A DNA stretch of 43,524 bases from Nocardia carnea (GCF_029868325.1 NZ_JARWNW010000185.1:1-43524), one strand, 5' to 3'; positions 8,439 to 17,282 are shown, counted from the stretch's first letter. Program-made: numbers and translations. The notes: generated by a model not told the origin, from the sequence alone.

Positions 8439-9296
8439 CTACTGGGGTTCGTCGAGGAAGGCGGTGGCCAGGCTGTTGAAGAATTCGGGCCGTTCACCTT
8501 GTACCCAGTGCCCCGTGGCGGCCGGTAGATACACATCGCAGTGCGGGATCCGGCGGGCGAGCATATGCGCCCCCGAGGGGCGGTTCACCCGATCCTCCGC
8601 ACCCCAGACCACCAGGGTCGGATGCGGGATCCGGCGCAGTCGGGGATCGCGGGTGAGGTCCATGCGCAAGAGGGTGCGTGGGGCGGACCGTCCCGAGGGC
8701 CGGCGCAGCGGCGGGTTCGCGACGACCTCGGGATCCAGACTCGCGCGGTAGCGGTTGTCGATCATCTCGTCGCTGATGGTGCGCGCGTCGTGCACGAGGT
8801 ATTCGCGCATGAAGGTGGCGAGCTTCTCGCGGCTGGGGCCGTCGCCGGCGTAGTAGGCGAGCAGCGCACGCAAGCCCGCGGTCGGCAACGCCCGGGTGGT
8901 GCCGATACCCCCGGGAGCCAGCAGGACCAGCCGGTCGACCGTGTCCGGCGAGTCCATGGCCATCCGCAGGGCCGCCGCCCCGCCGTAGGAATTGCCGACC
9001 ACATGCGCGCTGGGCAACTCCAGCGCGGCCAGCAGCCCGGTCATGGCTGCCGCCAGGTCGCCGAAGGGGTCGGAGCGGTCCAGGTACTTGCTCGACCGCC
9101 CGTACCCGGGCATATCCGGGACGATCACCCGGAACCGGCGGGCCAGCGCATCCGCATTGTGCGCGTACGCAGCCTGCCCCGAGGCGCCGGGACCGCCGCC
9201 GTGCAACATCAGTACGGCAGGTCCCGAACCGGATTCGGTGTAGTAGATATCCCGGTCGCCGACCCGCACCGTTCGCCCGCCCTCGATCTCCGTCAC
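8439..9296 (-). CDS. Alpha/beta hydrolase of the meta-cleavage product (C-C bond) hydrolase group, 285 aa
   Basis: The segment HGGGPGASG (residues 32-40) is characteristic of C-C bond hydrolases of the MhpC/BphD/HsaD type, which cleave vinylogous diketones made by ring-cleaving dioxygenases. The nucleophile elbow is GNSYGG (Ser103), with Asp235 in WGAEDRVN and His263 in TGHWVQGERP, giving an intact triad. The GTG start at 9296 has GGAGG about 9 bases upstream. GntR-1 is 94 bases upstream on the same strand, so the two may share a transcript. No ring-cleavage dioxygenase is nearby, so the real substrate may be an ester, lactone or amide. Confidence 0.85.
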   Translation of the reverse strand: MTEIEGGRTVRVGDRDIYYTESGSGPAVLMLHGGGPGASGQAAYAHNADALARRFRVIVPDMPGYGRSSKYLDRSDPFGDLAAAMTGLLAALELPSAHVVGNSYGGAAALRMAMDSPDTVDRLVLLAPGGIGTTRALPTAGLRALLAYYAGDGPSREKLATFMREYLVHDARTISDEMIDNRYRASLDPEVVANPPLRRPSGRSAPRTLLRMDLTRDPRLRRIPHPTLVVWGAEDRVNRPSGAHMLARRIPHCDVYLPAATGHWVQGERPEFFNSLATAFLDEPQ

Positions 9297-9390
9297 GTTC
9301 GACCTCCTCCTCGGCGGATTCTGCGGAGAACGCTACGGAATGCAGAGAAAGACCTGGTGCCGGGGCGGTGCAACGATGGCCATCGGCGAT

Positions 9391-10095
9391 TCAGCGGGTC
9401 GGCGCAGCGACGCTGATCTCGCGGACCTCGCGCAGGTGCTGTTCCATCGCGGCCGCGGCGGCGGCGCCGTCTTGCGCGGAAACCGCTCGGTAGATCGTCT
9501 GGTGTCCCTGGACGGAGATCCGGCGGCCCAGCGCGGTGCGGTGGGACAGGACACGGGTGTGCCGGGTCCATTCCGTGGTCATGGTGCACAGTGTGACAAG
9601 CAGCGGATTCTGGGCGGCGTGGGCCAGGAGAGCATGGAACTCGATATCGAGGCGCATCGACTCGTCGGGTGCGAGATGCTCGTGTGAGCGGGCCAGGATC
9701 TCATCGAGGGACAGCAGGTTCGACGCGACCGCGCGCTGCGCGGCCAGCTGCGCGATCCGCGGTTCGACCAGATCGCGCAATTCGGTCGCGTAACCGAGTT
9801 CGATATCGATTCCGGCGAGGTTGCCGTGCAGTTCCGTGGCCGTGCGCGGGATATCGGCCACCGTGCTGCCGCTGCCCTGCCGGCGCCGGATGAGTTTCTT
9901 CGATTCCAGTTCGAACATGGCCTCGCGTAACGAGGAGCGGGAAACGTTCAGGCTTGCGGCGAGGTCTCGTTCCGGTGGGAGCCGGTCACCGGCGCGTAGT
10001 TCACCGCTGGTGATCAGGTGTTCCAGATGTGCCGCGACCTCGGCGCCGACGCTGCGCGTGGGACGACGCATCGGAGGTATCGATGCGAATGTCAT
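9391..10095 (-). CDS. GntR-family regulator, FadR/FCD subfamily (GntR-1)
   Basis: An N-terminal winged helix is visible (GDRLPPERDLAASLNVSRSS, then the REAMFELE recognition region, about residues 35-65), followed by an all-helical FCD ligand domain with the spaced D..H..H metal/ligand residues (LDIEFHALLAHA near residue 150). Length 234 aa is typical. It is divergent from the acetamidase-amidase-ABC operon; the 298 bases between carry two FadR-like sites, one near its own start and one just before the operon's ribosome binding site. That suggests autoregulation plus repression of the operon, relieved by an organic acid ligand. Confidence 0.9.
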   Translation of the reverse strand: MTFASIPPMRRPTRSVGAEVAAHLEHLITSGELRAGDRLPPERDLAASLNVSRSSLREAMFELESKKLIRRRQGSGSTVADIPRTATELHGNLAGIDIELGYATELRDLVEPRIAQLAAQRAVASNLLSLDEILARSHEHLAPDESMRLDIEFHALLAHAAQNPLLVTLCTMTTEWTRHTRVLSHRTALGRRISVQGHQTIYRAVSAQDGAAAAAAMEQHLREVREISVAAPTR

Positions 10096-10154
10096 ACGGT
10101 CCCCTCCTCGTTCGGCTCATCGTCGGCGCATCGCAGCGGTTGGTGCCCGGATCG

Positions 10155-10165
10155 AGGTCGGACCA
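10155..10165. promoter_or_regulatory. FadR-like operator AGGTCGGACCA
   Basis: GGTC-G-GACC is a perfect inverted repeat with a one-base centre, matching the core of the FadR-type consensus TGGTCNGACCA apart from one outer base. It lies 60 bases upstream of the GntR-1 start, suited to autoregulation. Confidence 0.55.
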
Positions 10166-10368
10166 ATGCGCGGCGATCGCTTCGGAAGGGATACAACCTA
10201 TCAGCTCCCGGAATACCGCGGCGTGCCGGCGACGTGTCCGAATGATTCGGGAAAGTTACCGATATCCAGCACTTTTCGTGCTCGTATTGCCCGGCGGTAA
10301 ATCGGTCGTTACGTTCCGCCGCCCCGCTCGCCGTGGGGGTCCCGGGCTCTTAGGGTCGGTGCATCAGG

Positions 10369-10379
10369 TGGTCCGACCA
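10369..10379. promoter_or_regulatory. FadR-like operator TGGTCCGACCA
   Basis: An exact match to TGGTCNGACCA, the consensus core bound by FadR-type GntR regulators. It ends two bases before the AAGGAGG ribosome binding site of the acetamidase gene, so binding would block transcription of the five-gene operon. Confidence 0.65.
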
Positions 10380-10393
10380 ATAAGGAGGTCGCG

Positions 10394-11545
10394 GTGACGA
10401 CACTGATCGGACAGGATTACGCCGCCGCATTTCCGGTGCTGCAACAGGGTTCGGGTATCGAACCCGGCACGGCATACGTCCCGGCAGACCCGCACCGAGT
10501 GCTCTGGGGACACCTACCGTGCCGTACCGATACCCCGGTCGTCACCGTGGCGGCGGGAACCACGGTCGTCGTCGACACCGTCAGTCATGAAGGAATCCTG
10601 GAAGACCAGGGCTCGGACCCGGTGCAATACTTCGGGAGTCACGGCGTGCACCGCGAGGATGTACTCGCCGATGCCGTCGAGGTGACAGCGCACACCCGGC
10701 GCGAGCCCGGGGCCGGACCCCATATCGTCACCGGGCCCATCGCCGTCGCCGGAGCGCAGCCGGGCGATCTGCTGGCCGTACGCATCGAAGCCTTGACCAT
10801 GCGTGCGCCGTACGGGGTCGTGTCCACCCGGCACGGTCGCGGGGTGCTGGCCGGCCGGCCGGGATTCGACGGTGACTACGGGCAGTTCTGCCGGGTGCAC
10901 GATCGCGACGGCCGCTGGTTCGGCGCCCTGCCGCTCGATTCCACCGGGCGGGCCGGGAGCGCGGTGTTCCCACTGGCCCCGTTCCTGGGGATCATCGGCG
11001 TGGCCACCGATACCGGCACCCGCGTGGGTTCCGTCCCACCCGGACCGCACGGCGGCAATATCGACATCAAACTCCTCACGGCGGGCGCGACCCTGTTCCT
11101 GCCCGTCCAAGTACCCGAGGCGCTGCTCTACATCGGCGACCCGCATTTCGCGCAGGGCGACGGCGAAGTGGCGTTGACCGCGCTGGAGGCGCCGCTGCGC
11201 GCCACACTGACCGTGGACGTGATCTCCGCGGCGGATATCGTCGGCGGATTCGGGGGACGGATCGGCCCGTTCGCCGCCGCGCACGGAATGCTGATCCCCA
11301 CCGGTATCCATCCGGACCTGAACACCGCGCTGGAACTATGCGTCGCCCACGCCGTCGACCTGGTGGCCGGGCTCTTCGACGCCGACCCCCGGCAGTCCTA
11401 TCTGTACCTCAGCGCCGCCGCCGATTTCACGATCTCGCAGGCGGTCGACCAGGTGCGCGGAGTGCACGGGATGATCCGGCGCGCCGATTTCGGCGTGGGC
11501 GCGGAGACAACGTTCGCCCGCCGCATCCTGGAGCGGGTCCGATGA
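10394..11545 (+). CDS. Acetamidase/formamidase family protein, 383 aa
   Basis: The protein has the beta-rich fold features of the FmdA/AmdA family (hydrolysis of formamide, acetamide or other small amides to ammonia and acid): an N-terminal segment with HRVLWGHLP, an H-containing THxxE-like stretch (VDTVSHEGILED), TGPIAVAGAQPGDLL and GGNIDIKLLTAG. It is cytoplasmic, with no signal peptide. The GTG start at 10394 has a textbook AAGGAGG 5 bases upstream. It is the first gene of an operon; its TGA overlaps the ATG of the amidase gene. The operon then encodes an ABC importer, which suggests uptake and hydrolysis of an amide or ureide as nitrogen source. Confidence 0.85.
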   Translation: MTTLIGQDYAAAFPVLQQGSGIEPGTAYVPADPHRVLWGHLPCRTDTPVVTVAAGTTVVVDTVSHEGILEDQGSDPVQYFGSHGVHREDVLADAVEVTAHTRREPGAGPHIVTGPIAVAGAQPGDLLAVRIEALTMRAPYGVVSTRHGRGVLAGRPGFDGDYGQFCRVHDRDGRWFGALPLDSTGRAGSAVFPLAPFLGIIGVATDTGTRVGSVPPGPHGGNIDIKLLTAGATLFLPVQVPEALLYIGDPHFAQGDGEVALTALEAPLRATLTVDVISAADIVGGFGGRIGPFAAAHGMLIPTGIHPDLNTALELCVAHAVDLVAGLFDADPRQSYLYLSAAADFTISQAVDQVRGVHGMIRRADFGVGAETTFARRILERVR

Positions 11546-12804
11546 CCGCGGGCGGCGCTCTCACCGGCGGGGCAATCGCTGCCCACGCCGATGCCGCTGC
11601 TTCCCGGGCGCGGAACGGTATCTCGTCGGGGATCGATGCGGCCGTGTGGCGTTTTAGCGGGTCGCCGCTCGCGGCGGCGACCGGACCGGGGCCGCTGACC
11701 GGCCTGACCGTCGCGGTGAAGGATCTGTATGCGGTAGCGGGTTTCGCCGTCGGCGCCGGAATTCCGGCTTATGCGGCGGAGCAGCAGCCGGCGACGGATC
11801 ATGCCTTCGCGGTGGCGCGGCTACTGGCGGCCGGAGCCGAGGTCACCGGTATTGCGCATACCGACGAGTTCGCCTACAGCCTCACCGGTAACAACGGCCG
11901 CTACGGGATGCCCGTGAATCCGGCTGCGCCCGAGTGTATCCCGGGCGGGTCGACCAGCGGTCCGGCCGTTGCCGTTGCTCGCCGGGAAGTGGAGATCGGG
12001 CTGGGCACCGATACCGCCGGGTCCATCCGGGTGCCCGCCGCTTATCAAGGGTTGTGGGGGATCCGCACCACTCACGGCCGGATCGAAACGTCCGGATTAT
12101 TGCCGCTGGCGCAGTCGTTCGACACGGTCGGCTGGGTTACGGCAGACGGGGAAACACTGGCTACCGTCGCGGATTGCCTGCTCGGCCCGGATACCGTCAC
12201 GCCCGGCGGCTTCGTGGTCGACAGGGAGCTGTGCGCAGGGGCCGATCCCGGGATCGCCGCCGCGGTGCGGTCGGTGGCCGGTGGGCTCGGCGCCGAACCG
12301 GTCGACCTGTGTCCCCGCGACGAGTGGATTGCCGCGTTCCGCGTAGTCCAAGCGTACGAGGCGTGGGCGAATCACGGGCAGTGGGTCGACGAGCATCCGG
12401 GTGTGCTGGAACCCGATATCGCCCACCGTTTCGCCTTCGCCGCCACGGTCACCGCCGCACGGGCCGCCGCCGCTCGCGAGGAACTCGCTGCGGCTGCCGA
12501 CCGCATCCGGGCGGTACTCGGCAACCGGGTCCTGGTGCTCCCGGCCGCCGCGACCCCGCCGCCGCCCCGTACCGCCGGCCCCCGAATCCGCGAATCGACT
12601 CGTGCGCGCACCCTGCGCCTGACCTGTCCGGCGTCGATCGCGGGCCTGCCCGCGGTGACACTACCGCTGGACCGCGATGAGGGCGGCCCCAGCGGAGTGT
12701 GCCTGGTGGGCGCGCCGGGCACCGACCGTTCCCTGATCCGCCTCGCAGTCAGCAATGCCGCTGTCCCGGCCGAGGGGTTGCCGCACAGTGAGGATCCAGT
12801 ATGA
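11542..12804 (+). CDS. Amidase-signature family amidase, 420 aa
   Basis: It shows the Ser-cisSer-Lys machinery: Lys in TVAVKDLY (about residue 59), the Gly/Ser stretch GGSTSGPAVAVA and the nucleophile region GLGTDTAGSIRVPAAYQG. The AYQGLWGIRTTHGR continuation resembles AMI1-like amidases rather than allophanate hydrolases, and the allophanate hydrolase C-terminal domain is absent (420 against about 600 residues). The start at 11542 is set by ATGA overlap with the acetamidase stop; an open frame upstream in the same phase is a shadow. Its own stop overlaps the ABC binding-protein start. It probably hydrolyses an imported amide; the substrate is unknown. Confidence 0.88.
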   Translation: MTAGGALTGGAIAAHADAAASRARNGISSGIDAAVWRFSGSPLAAATGPGPLTGLTVAVKDLYAVAGFAVGAGIPAYAAEQQPATDHAFAVARLLAAGAEVTGIAHTDEFAYSLTGNNGRYGMPVNPAAPECIPGGSTSGPAVAVARREVEIGLGTDTAGSIRVPAAYQGLWGIRTTHGRIETSGLLPLAQSFDTVGWVTADGETLATVADCLLGPDTVTPGGFVVDRELCAGADPGIAAAVRSVAGGLGAEPVDLCPRDEWIAAFRVVQAYEAWANHGQWVDEHPGVLEPDIAHRFAFAATVTAARAAAAREELAAAADRIRAVLGNRVLVLPAAATPPPPRTAGPRIRESTRARTLRLTCPASIAGLPAVTLPLDRDEGGPSGVCLVGAPGTDRSLIRLAVSNAAVPAEGLPHSEDPV

Positions 12805-13772
12805 AACGTCCGCTCCGCCATCTCTTATCGGTTATCGGGATCCTGCTGCTGGCAGTCACGGGACTGACCGGCTGTATCGCCACTCCGGACAGCGCCGGCG
12901 GTGACCCCGGTGCCATCCGGATCGGGACCCTGCGTGGCCAACCCCACCTGTACGCGCCGTACTTCATGCAGCAGTTCGCCCCGCCGGGCACCACCTATGA
13001 AATCGTCCTGTTCGAGAATTCGCCCGATATCAAGAACGCGCTGGCCTCGGGGGCCGTCGATATCGGTGTGCTGGGCGCACCGGCGATGCTCGCCGGTGTC
13101 GCGGCGAACCAGGAGGTCGCGATCATCGCCTCGGCCGCCGACGGCGGGTCCGGTTTCGTCGGGCGGCCGGATATCCGCACCCCGCAGGATCTGCGCGGTA
13201 AGCGGATCGGCTTCCCGGCCGGTTCTTCGCAGGAGATCGCCCTGAAACTCACGTTGCGGGCATACGGCCTCGACCCGGACACCGATGTACAGCTGGTGAA
13301 CCTGGCGTACTCGGATATGGCCGGTGCTTACACCGCGGGCCGCGTCGATGCCTTCCTCAGCGCCGAAATGGGGGTGTCCATCGCCCGGCAGGCCGGGGCG
13401 CACCAGATCCTTTCGCCGTACGAGACGCCCATCGGCGCCACCAATATCGTTCTCGGTGGCAATGGTCGTTTCCTCGACGAACACCCGGAACGGGCGCGCG
13501 AGACGGTGCAGAGTTTCACGGGTGCCATCGAGTTCATGAAGGGTGACCACGAAGCCTGGGCGAGCGGCCTCGTCGAAACCTTCGGTATGGAGCGCGAGGT
13601 TACCGATATCGCCATCCAGAACGTCGTGCTGCGCTGGGAACTCGACGACGAATTCCGGCAGCGGGTCACGGAATTGGCACGGCAGATGGTGGAGTTCGAC
13701 CAACTGCCCACCGCACCGGATATGACGAAGGTCTTCCGGACAGAATTCCTCGATACCGCGGCGAGCCAGTGA
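12801..13772 (+). CDS. ABC transporter substrate-binding lipoprotein (NMT1/SsuA-like), 323 aa
   Basis: A basic N-terminus, a hydrophobic stretch and the lipobox LTGC with Cys25 mark an exported lipoprotein. The mature part has the NMT1/SsuA-type two-lobe layout (ASGAVDIGVLGAPAML; DLRGKRIGFPAGSS; AYTAGRVDAFLSAEMG), as in binding proteins for sulfonates, nitrate, pyrimidines and related small molecules. The ATG overlaps the amidase stop (ATGA), and the permease follows at a TGATG junction, so the importer is translationally coupled to the two amide hydrolases. The ligand is probably the amide or ureide they act on. Confidence 0.9.
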   Translation: MKRPLRHLLSVIGILLLAVTGLTGCIATPDSAGGDPGAIRIGTLRGQPHLYAPYFMQQFAPPGTTYEIVLFENSPDIKNALASGAVDIGVLGAPAMLAGVAANQEVAIIASAADGGSGFVGRPDIRTPQDLRGKRIGFPAGSSQEIALKLTLRAYGLDPDTDVQLVNLAYSDMAGAYTAGRVDAFLSAEMGVSIARQAGAHQILSPYETPIGATNIVLGGNGRFLDEHPERARETVQSFTGAIEFMKGDHEAWASGLVETFGMEREVTDIAIQNVVLRWELDDEFRQRVTELARQMVEFDQLPTAPDMTKVFRTEFLDTAASQ

Positions 13773-14674
13773 TGGCCACGGTGGACATCCGGACCGAGCC
13801 GGCGATCCGGCCGCACGAGGCCGAGCCCCCGGCGGGCGAGCACACCGACCGGATGAAACGGAGGACCCGCTTCGGAGCGCGAATCGCCGCAGTGCTCTGG
13901 GCGCTTCCGGTGCCGCTCCTGGCGCTGCTGCTGTGGGACCGGGGCGTCGGTGGCGGCTGGACGCTCCCGTTCGGTATCCAGATGCAATTCCTGCCGACCC
14001 CCTACGACGTGGCGCGCCGGCTCGTCGACCTCGCCGTGGGCGGGATCGTCGAGGACAGCTACAGCGGCACCCTGTGGCTGCACCTCTATGCCAGCACGCT
14101 GCGGGTGGTGCAGGGTTTCGCGATAGCGGCGGCCGTCGCGGTGCCGCTCGGCATCCTGATGGGTCGTTCGCGGACCGTGCACCGGATGCTCGAACCGACC
14201 CTGGGCCTGGTGCGGCCGATCCCGGTCACCGCGTGGGCTCCGCTCTCGCTGCTCATCATCGGTTTCGGGGACAGGGCGACCATTTTCCTGGTCTTCCTGG
14301 CCGCGGTGTTCGCCATCCTCGTCAATACTGTCGCCGGGGTACGGTCGGTGCCGGATCGGTTGTTCGAGGCCGCCGCCATGCTCGGCACCCCGCCCGCGCA
14401 AACCCTGTACAAGGTGGTGTTGCCGGCCGCGATACCCACGATCGTCTCCGGGCTCCGGATCGCGCTCGGGCTGTCCTGGGTGATCCTGGTGGTCGGCGAA
14501 ACCGTGGGTATCCGCGTGGGATTGGGTGCGTTGATCACCCAGGCGCGGGAACAGTCGCGCACCGACCTCATCGTCGCCGTGATGATCGTTATCGGCCTGG
14601 CGGGATTCCTCGCCGACCGGATCATGATGCTGGCCGTCCGGCTACTCGCCGGGCGCCGCCCACTTCTTCCATGA
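13772..14674 (+). CDS. ABC transporter permease (SsuC/TauC-like)
   Basis: A binding-protein-dependent inner-membrane component with about six hydrophobic segments and an EAA-type cytoplasmic loop (FEAAAMLGTPPAQTLYKVVL) that contacts the ATPase. ATG 13772 forms a TGATG overlap with the binding-protein stop; a GTG three bases earlier is possible. Residues 1-30 are a charged cytoplasmic tail. The ATPase gene follows after 24 bases. Confidence 0.92.
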   Translation: MATVDIRTEPAIRPHEAEPPAGEHTDRMKRRTRFGARIAAVLWALPVPLLALLLWDRGVGGGWTLPFGIQMQFLPTPYDVARRLVDLAVGGIVEDSYSGTLWLHLYASTLRVVQGFAIAAAVAVPLGILMGRSRTVHRMLEPTLGLVRPIPVTAWAPLSLLIIGFGDRATIFLVFLAAVFAILVNTVAGVRSVPDRLFEAAAMLGTPPAQTLYKVVLPAAIPTIVSGLRIALGLSWVILVVGETVGIRVGLGALITQAREQSRTDLIVAVMIVIGLAGFLADRIMMLAVRLLAGRRPLLP

Positions 14675-14698
14675 CCCTCTTGCGGATCAGGTGATCGT

Positions 14699-15505
14699 AT
14701 GAAGATCTATTCCACTCGCCGCCGCCCGCACCGGCCGGCCCGGATCGTGCTCGACAGCCTCGGCAAGAGGTATCCCGGTACGGCCGGGCCCGCGGTCGAG
14801 GGCGTCACGCTCGATATCGCCGCCGGTGAATTCGTCTGTGTCGTCGGCGCCAGCGGCTGCGGGAAATCCACCTTGCTGCGGATTCTCGCCGGTTTCGAAA
14901 CCGCGACCCAGGGAACGGTTACGGTCGGCGACGAACCGGTGACCGGGCCCGGACCCGACCGCGGCGTCGTCTTCCAGGACTACGGGTTGTTCCCGTGGCT
15001 CACCGTCGCCGAGAACGTCGCCTACGGTCCGAAACAGGCCCGGATGACCCGCGACGATATCCGCGAAACCACCGCCCGTTGCCTCGAAACCGTCGGCCTC
15101 ACCCGAGTGCGCGATTCCTTCCCGCACCAGCTGTCGGGCGGGATGCAGCAGCGGGTCGCCATCGCCCGCGTCCTGGCCAACCGGCCGGCCGTTCTGCTCA
15201 TGGACGAACCGTTCGGCGCCCTGGACGCGCTCACCCGCAGCGATATGCAAGCCGAGCTCGGCCGGATTCACCGGGAAGCCGGGGTCACGGTCGTTTTCGT
15301 CACGCACAGTGTCGAGGAAGCGGTGTACCTGTCGGACCGGGTTGTGGTGATGGCCGGGGGAACCGCTCACGGCACGGCCGGTCATATCCGCGAGACGATC
15401 GGAATCGACCTGCCCCGCGACCGCGAGGTGACGGCACCGGAGTTCAACGATTACAAGCGCCGGATCGATGCCCTCATCCACCAGGGCAACCGTTCGGCCG
15501 CCTGA
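14699..15505 (+). CDS. ABC transporter ATP-binding protein (SsuB/TauB-like), 268 aa
   Basis: Walker A is GASGCGKST (about 50-58), the Q-loop [10 protein letters not shown], the ABC signature [13 protein letters not shown] and Walker [13 protein letters not shown], with a downstream H-loop His in VFVTHS. AGGTGA lies 5 bases before ATG 14699. It is the last gene of the acetamidase-amidase-importer operon, and energises uptake through the preceding permease. Confidence 0.93.
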   Translation: MKIYSTRRRPHRPARIVLDSLGKRYPGTAGPAVEGVTLDIAAGEFVCVVGASGCGKSTLLRILAGFETATQGTVTVGDEPVTGPGPDRGVVFQDYGLFPWLTVAENVAYGPKQARMTRDDIRETTARCLETVGLTRVRDSFPHQLSGGMQQRVAIARVLANRPAVLLMDEPFGALDALTRSDMQAELGRIHREAGVTVVFVTHSVEEAVYLSDRVVVMAGGTAHGTAGHIRETIGIDLPRDREVTAPEFNDYKRRIDALIHQGNRSAA

Positions 15506-15590
15506 GCATCCGGCGCTCGGACAACCCGCAACCGTATTCGATCCCGCCTCAGGCGAGCCCCTTACCGCCCGCGGTGCGGATGGCCTGGCT

Positions 15591-15605
15591 GCAGGACCGG
15601 CCTGC
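15591..15605. terminator. Weak hairpin between convergent genes
   Basis: GCAGG-ACCGG-CCTGC: a 5-bp stem with a 5-base loop in the 103-base gap between the ABC operon and the convergent amidohydrolase. Possible bidirectional terminator; no T-tract. Confidence 0.25.
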
Positions 15606-15608
15606 TAC

Positions 15609-17249
15609 TCACAAGTGCAGCGCCGGTAGCAGTTGCTGGGTGCGGGTGGTGTGCGCGACGATCCGCCCCGCCTTGATCACAAAGCAGCGGTCCGGCCGGT
15701 CCAGCAGGGCGTCGGCGACCCGATGCGTGGACAGTACGACCAGGTCGGCGTCGGCGCCCACCCGCAGACCGTAGCGGTCGGCGATATCGATCACGGCGGC
15801 CGCTTCGTAGGTCGCCATACCGAGTACGCGGGTGAGATCGCCGGGACCTGCCAGATGTGAGGTCTGGGCCAGGAACAGTCCGATATCCAGCAGGTCTGCG
15901 TTGCCGTAGGGCGTGAAGGCGTTGCGAATATTGTTGGACGAGACCGCGGTTCGTACGCCGGCCGCCCACAGTTCGCGGACCGGGGCGATACCGCGGCGGA
16001 TATTCGCGGTATCGGTGCGCCCGCCCAGGAAAATATCGGTGGCCGGGAGCGGAACCACGGCCACACCTGCCTCGGCGAGGCGGCGCAGCACCCGCTGCCG
16101 GTCCGCGGGTGGGCGGGCGGCCAGGGAGGTGGCGTGCCCGATCGTGACGCGGCCGCCCATCCCGGTGCGTTCGGTGACCTCGGCGATGTAATCGGCCAGC
16201 GCGAACCGGGGGTCGGTGGTGTCGTCGGCGAAATCGGCGTGCAGGTCGACCGGGACACCGAATTCGGCAGCCAGATCGAAGACGAGATCGATATGCCGGC
16301 GGCACTGTGCCACCGAGTCCTCGTTGTAGGTGCAGCCGCCGATCACGTCCGCGCCCGCGTTCAGCGCCTCCCGGAGCAGGGCGAGGGTGCCGGGGGCGCG
16401 GAGGATCCCCTCCTGCGGGAACGCGACGATCTGCAGGTCGATCCGGCCGCGGAATTCGTCGCGCAGCTCGAGCAGTGTGCCGACTCCCAGCAGGCCGACG
16501 ATCGGGTCGACATCCGGATGTGCGCGAATCACCGTGGTGCCGTGCATGATCGCCTGTTCGAGCACCCGCCGGGCGCGGTCGCGGATCGAGGCGGCGGTGA
16601 AATCGCGTTTCAGCTCCGCGGTGACGGCGATCGCCCGGGCGAGTGTCCCGTCGCCGCTGCGTTCGCGGTCGAGTAGGGCCTTGTCGAGGTGGACATGTGA
16701 TTCGACCAAACCGGGTATCACCACGCGGGCCGCGCAGTCGATCTCCTGATCGGCGGTATCCGCCAGGTCCGGGCCTATCGCGGTGATCACGCCGCCGGTG
16801 ACGGCGATATCCACGAGTGGGGCCGCATCGTCGATATGCGCGTTGCGCAGCAGCAGGTCGGCCCGACTGCTGTCCGCCGGGGCCGCCGGGCCGCTGCGCA
16901 GGGATCGTGCTCCGCTGTTCGGGCCGCAATCTCCGGCGCTGCGGCGCGTAGCCGCTCCCGTGGTACCCGGTAACCGGTTCGCCGCAGTGCCGGCTACCGA
17001 GTCGGTGCGGCTGCCGGGCCGGGAGTTCGCGGTGGCACTGCTACCGTACGGAGCCGCAGCGCTGGTAGAAGGCGCAGCACTACCGACCGGTGCCTGAATT
17101 ACAGCGGTGCCACCGGTTTCGGCCGTGTCGCTGCCGCCGGCCGGATAGGCCGTGCCGAGGTGGGCCGGCGGCTCGGGCGCCCTGCGGGCCGAAATCCGTT
17201 CGCGCTGCGGCAGCGGATCCGGCTCGTTCAGCGGCAGCGGGTGCGGCAT
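15609..17249 (-). CDS. CodA/AtzC-like amidohydrolase with a long disordered N-terminal extension, 546 aa
   Basis: The core (from about residue 128) belongs to the cytosine deaminase/AtzC branch of metal-dependent amidohydrolases: HVHLDK (His185, His187), HADF (His337) and GHAT (His372). Two usual catalytic residues differ. At the position of the metal-binding Asp the sequence reads SSNNIRN (Asn439/440), and three residues after His337 there is Phe340 where cytosine deaminase has Glu. Residues 1-127 are Ala/Ser/Gly/Pro-rich low complexity with no signal peptide; the start is supported by GGAGG 6-7 bases upstream of ATG 17249. A TTGTATACGA site lies 34 bases before the start. GntR-2 is upstream on the same strand. 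It may act on a cyclic amide or amidine; activity is uncertain. Confidence 0.85.
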   Translation of the reverse strand: MPHPLPLNEPDPLPQRERISARRAPEPPAHLGTAYPAGGSDTAETGGTAVIQAPVGSAAPSTSAAAPYGSSATANSRPGSRTDSVAGTAANRLPGTTGAATRRSAGDCGPNSGARSLRSGPAAPADSSRADLLLRNAHIDDAAPLVDIAVTGGVITAIGPDLADTADQEIDCAARVVIPGLVESHVHLDKALLDRERSGDGTLARAIAVTAELKRDFTAASIRDRARRVLEQAIMHGTTVIRAHPDVDPIVGLLGVGTLLELRDEFRGRIDLQIVAFPQEGILRAPGTLALLREALNAGADVIGGCTYNEDSVAQCRRHIDLVFDLAAEFGVPVDLHADFADDTTDPRFALADYIAEVTERTGMGGRVTIGHATSLAARPPADRQRVLRRLAEAGVAVVPLPATDIFLGGRTDTANIRRGIAPVRELWAAGVRTAVSSNNIRNAFTPYGNADLLDIGLFLAQTSHLAGPGDLTRVLGMATYEAAAVIDIADRYGLRVGADADLVVLSTHRVADALLDRPDRCFVIKAGRIVAHTTRTQQLLPALHL

Positions 17250-17282
17250 CGATACCTCCAGGCCGGCGAAACAGGTCCTATT

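Noticed and set aside
11338..11541. 68-residue N-terminal extension of the amidase frame
   Set aside because: It overlaps the acetamidase gene in another phase; the ATGA junction at 11542 and amidase family length fix the start.
11542..12804. Amidase as allophanate hydrolase (AtzF) or 1-carboxybiuret hydrolase (AtzE)
   Set aside because: No AtzF C-terminal domain, no AtzG-like small partner gene, and the nucleophile region resembles AMI1-like amidases.
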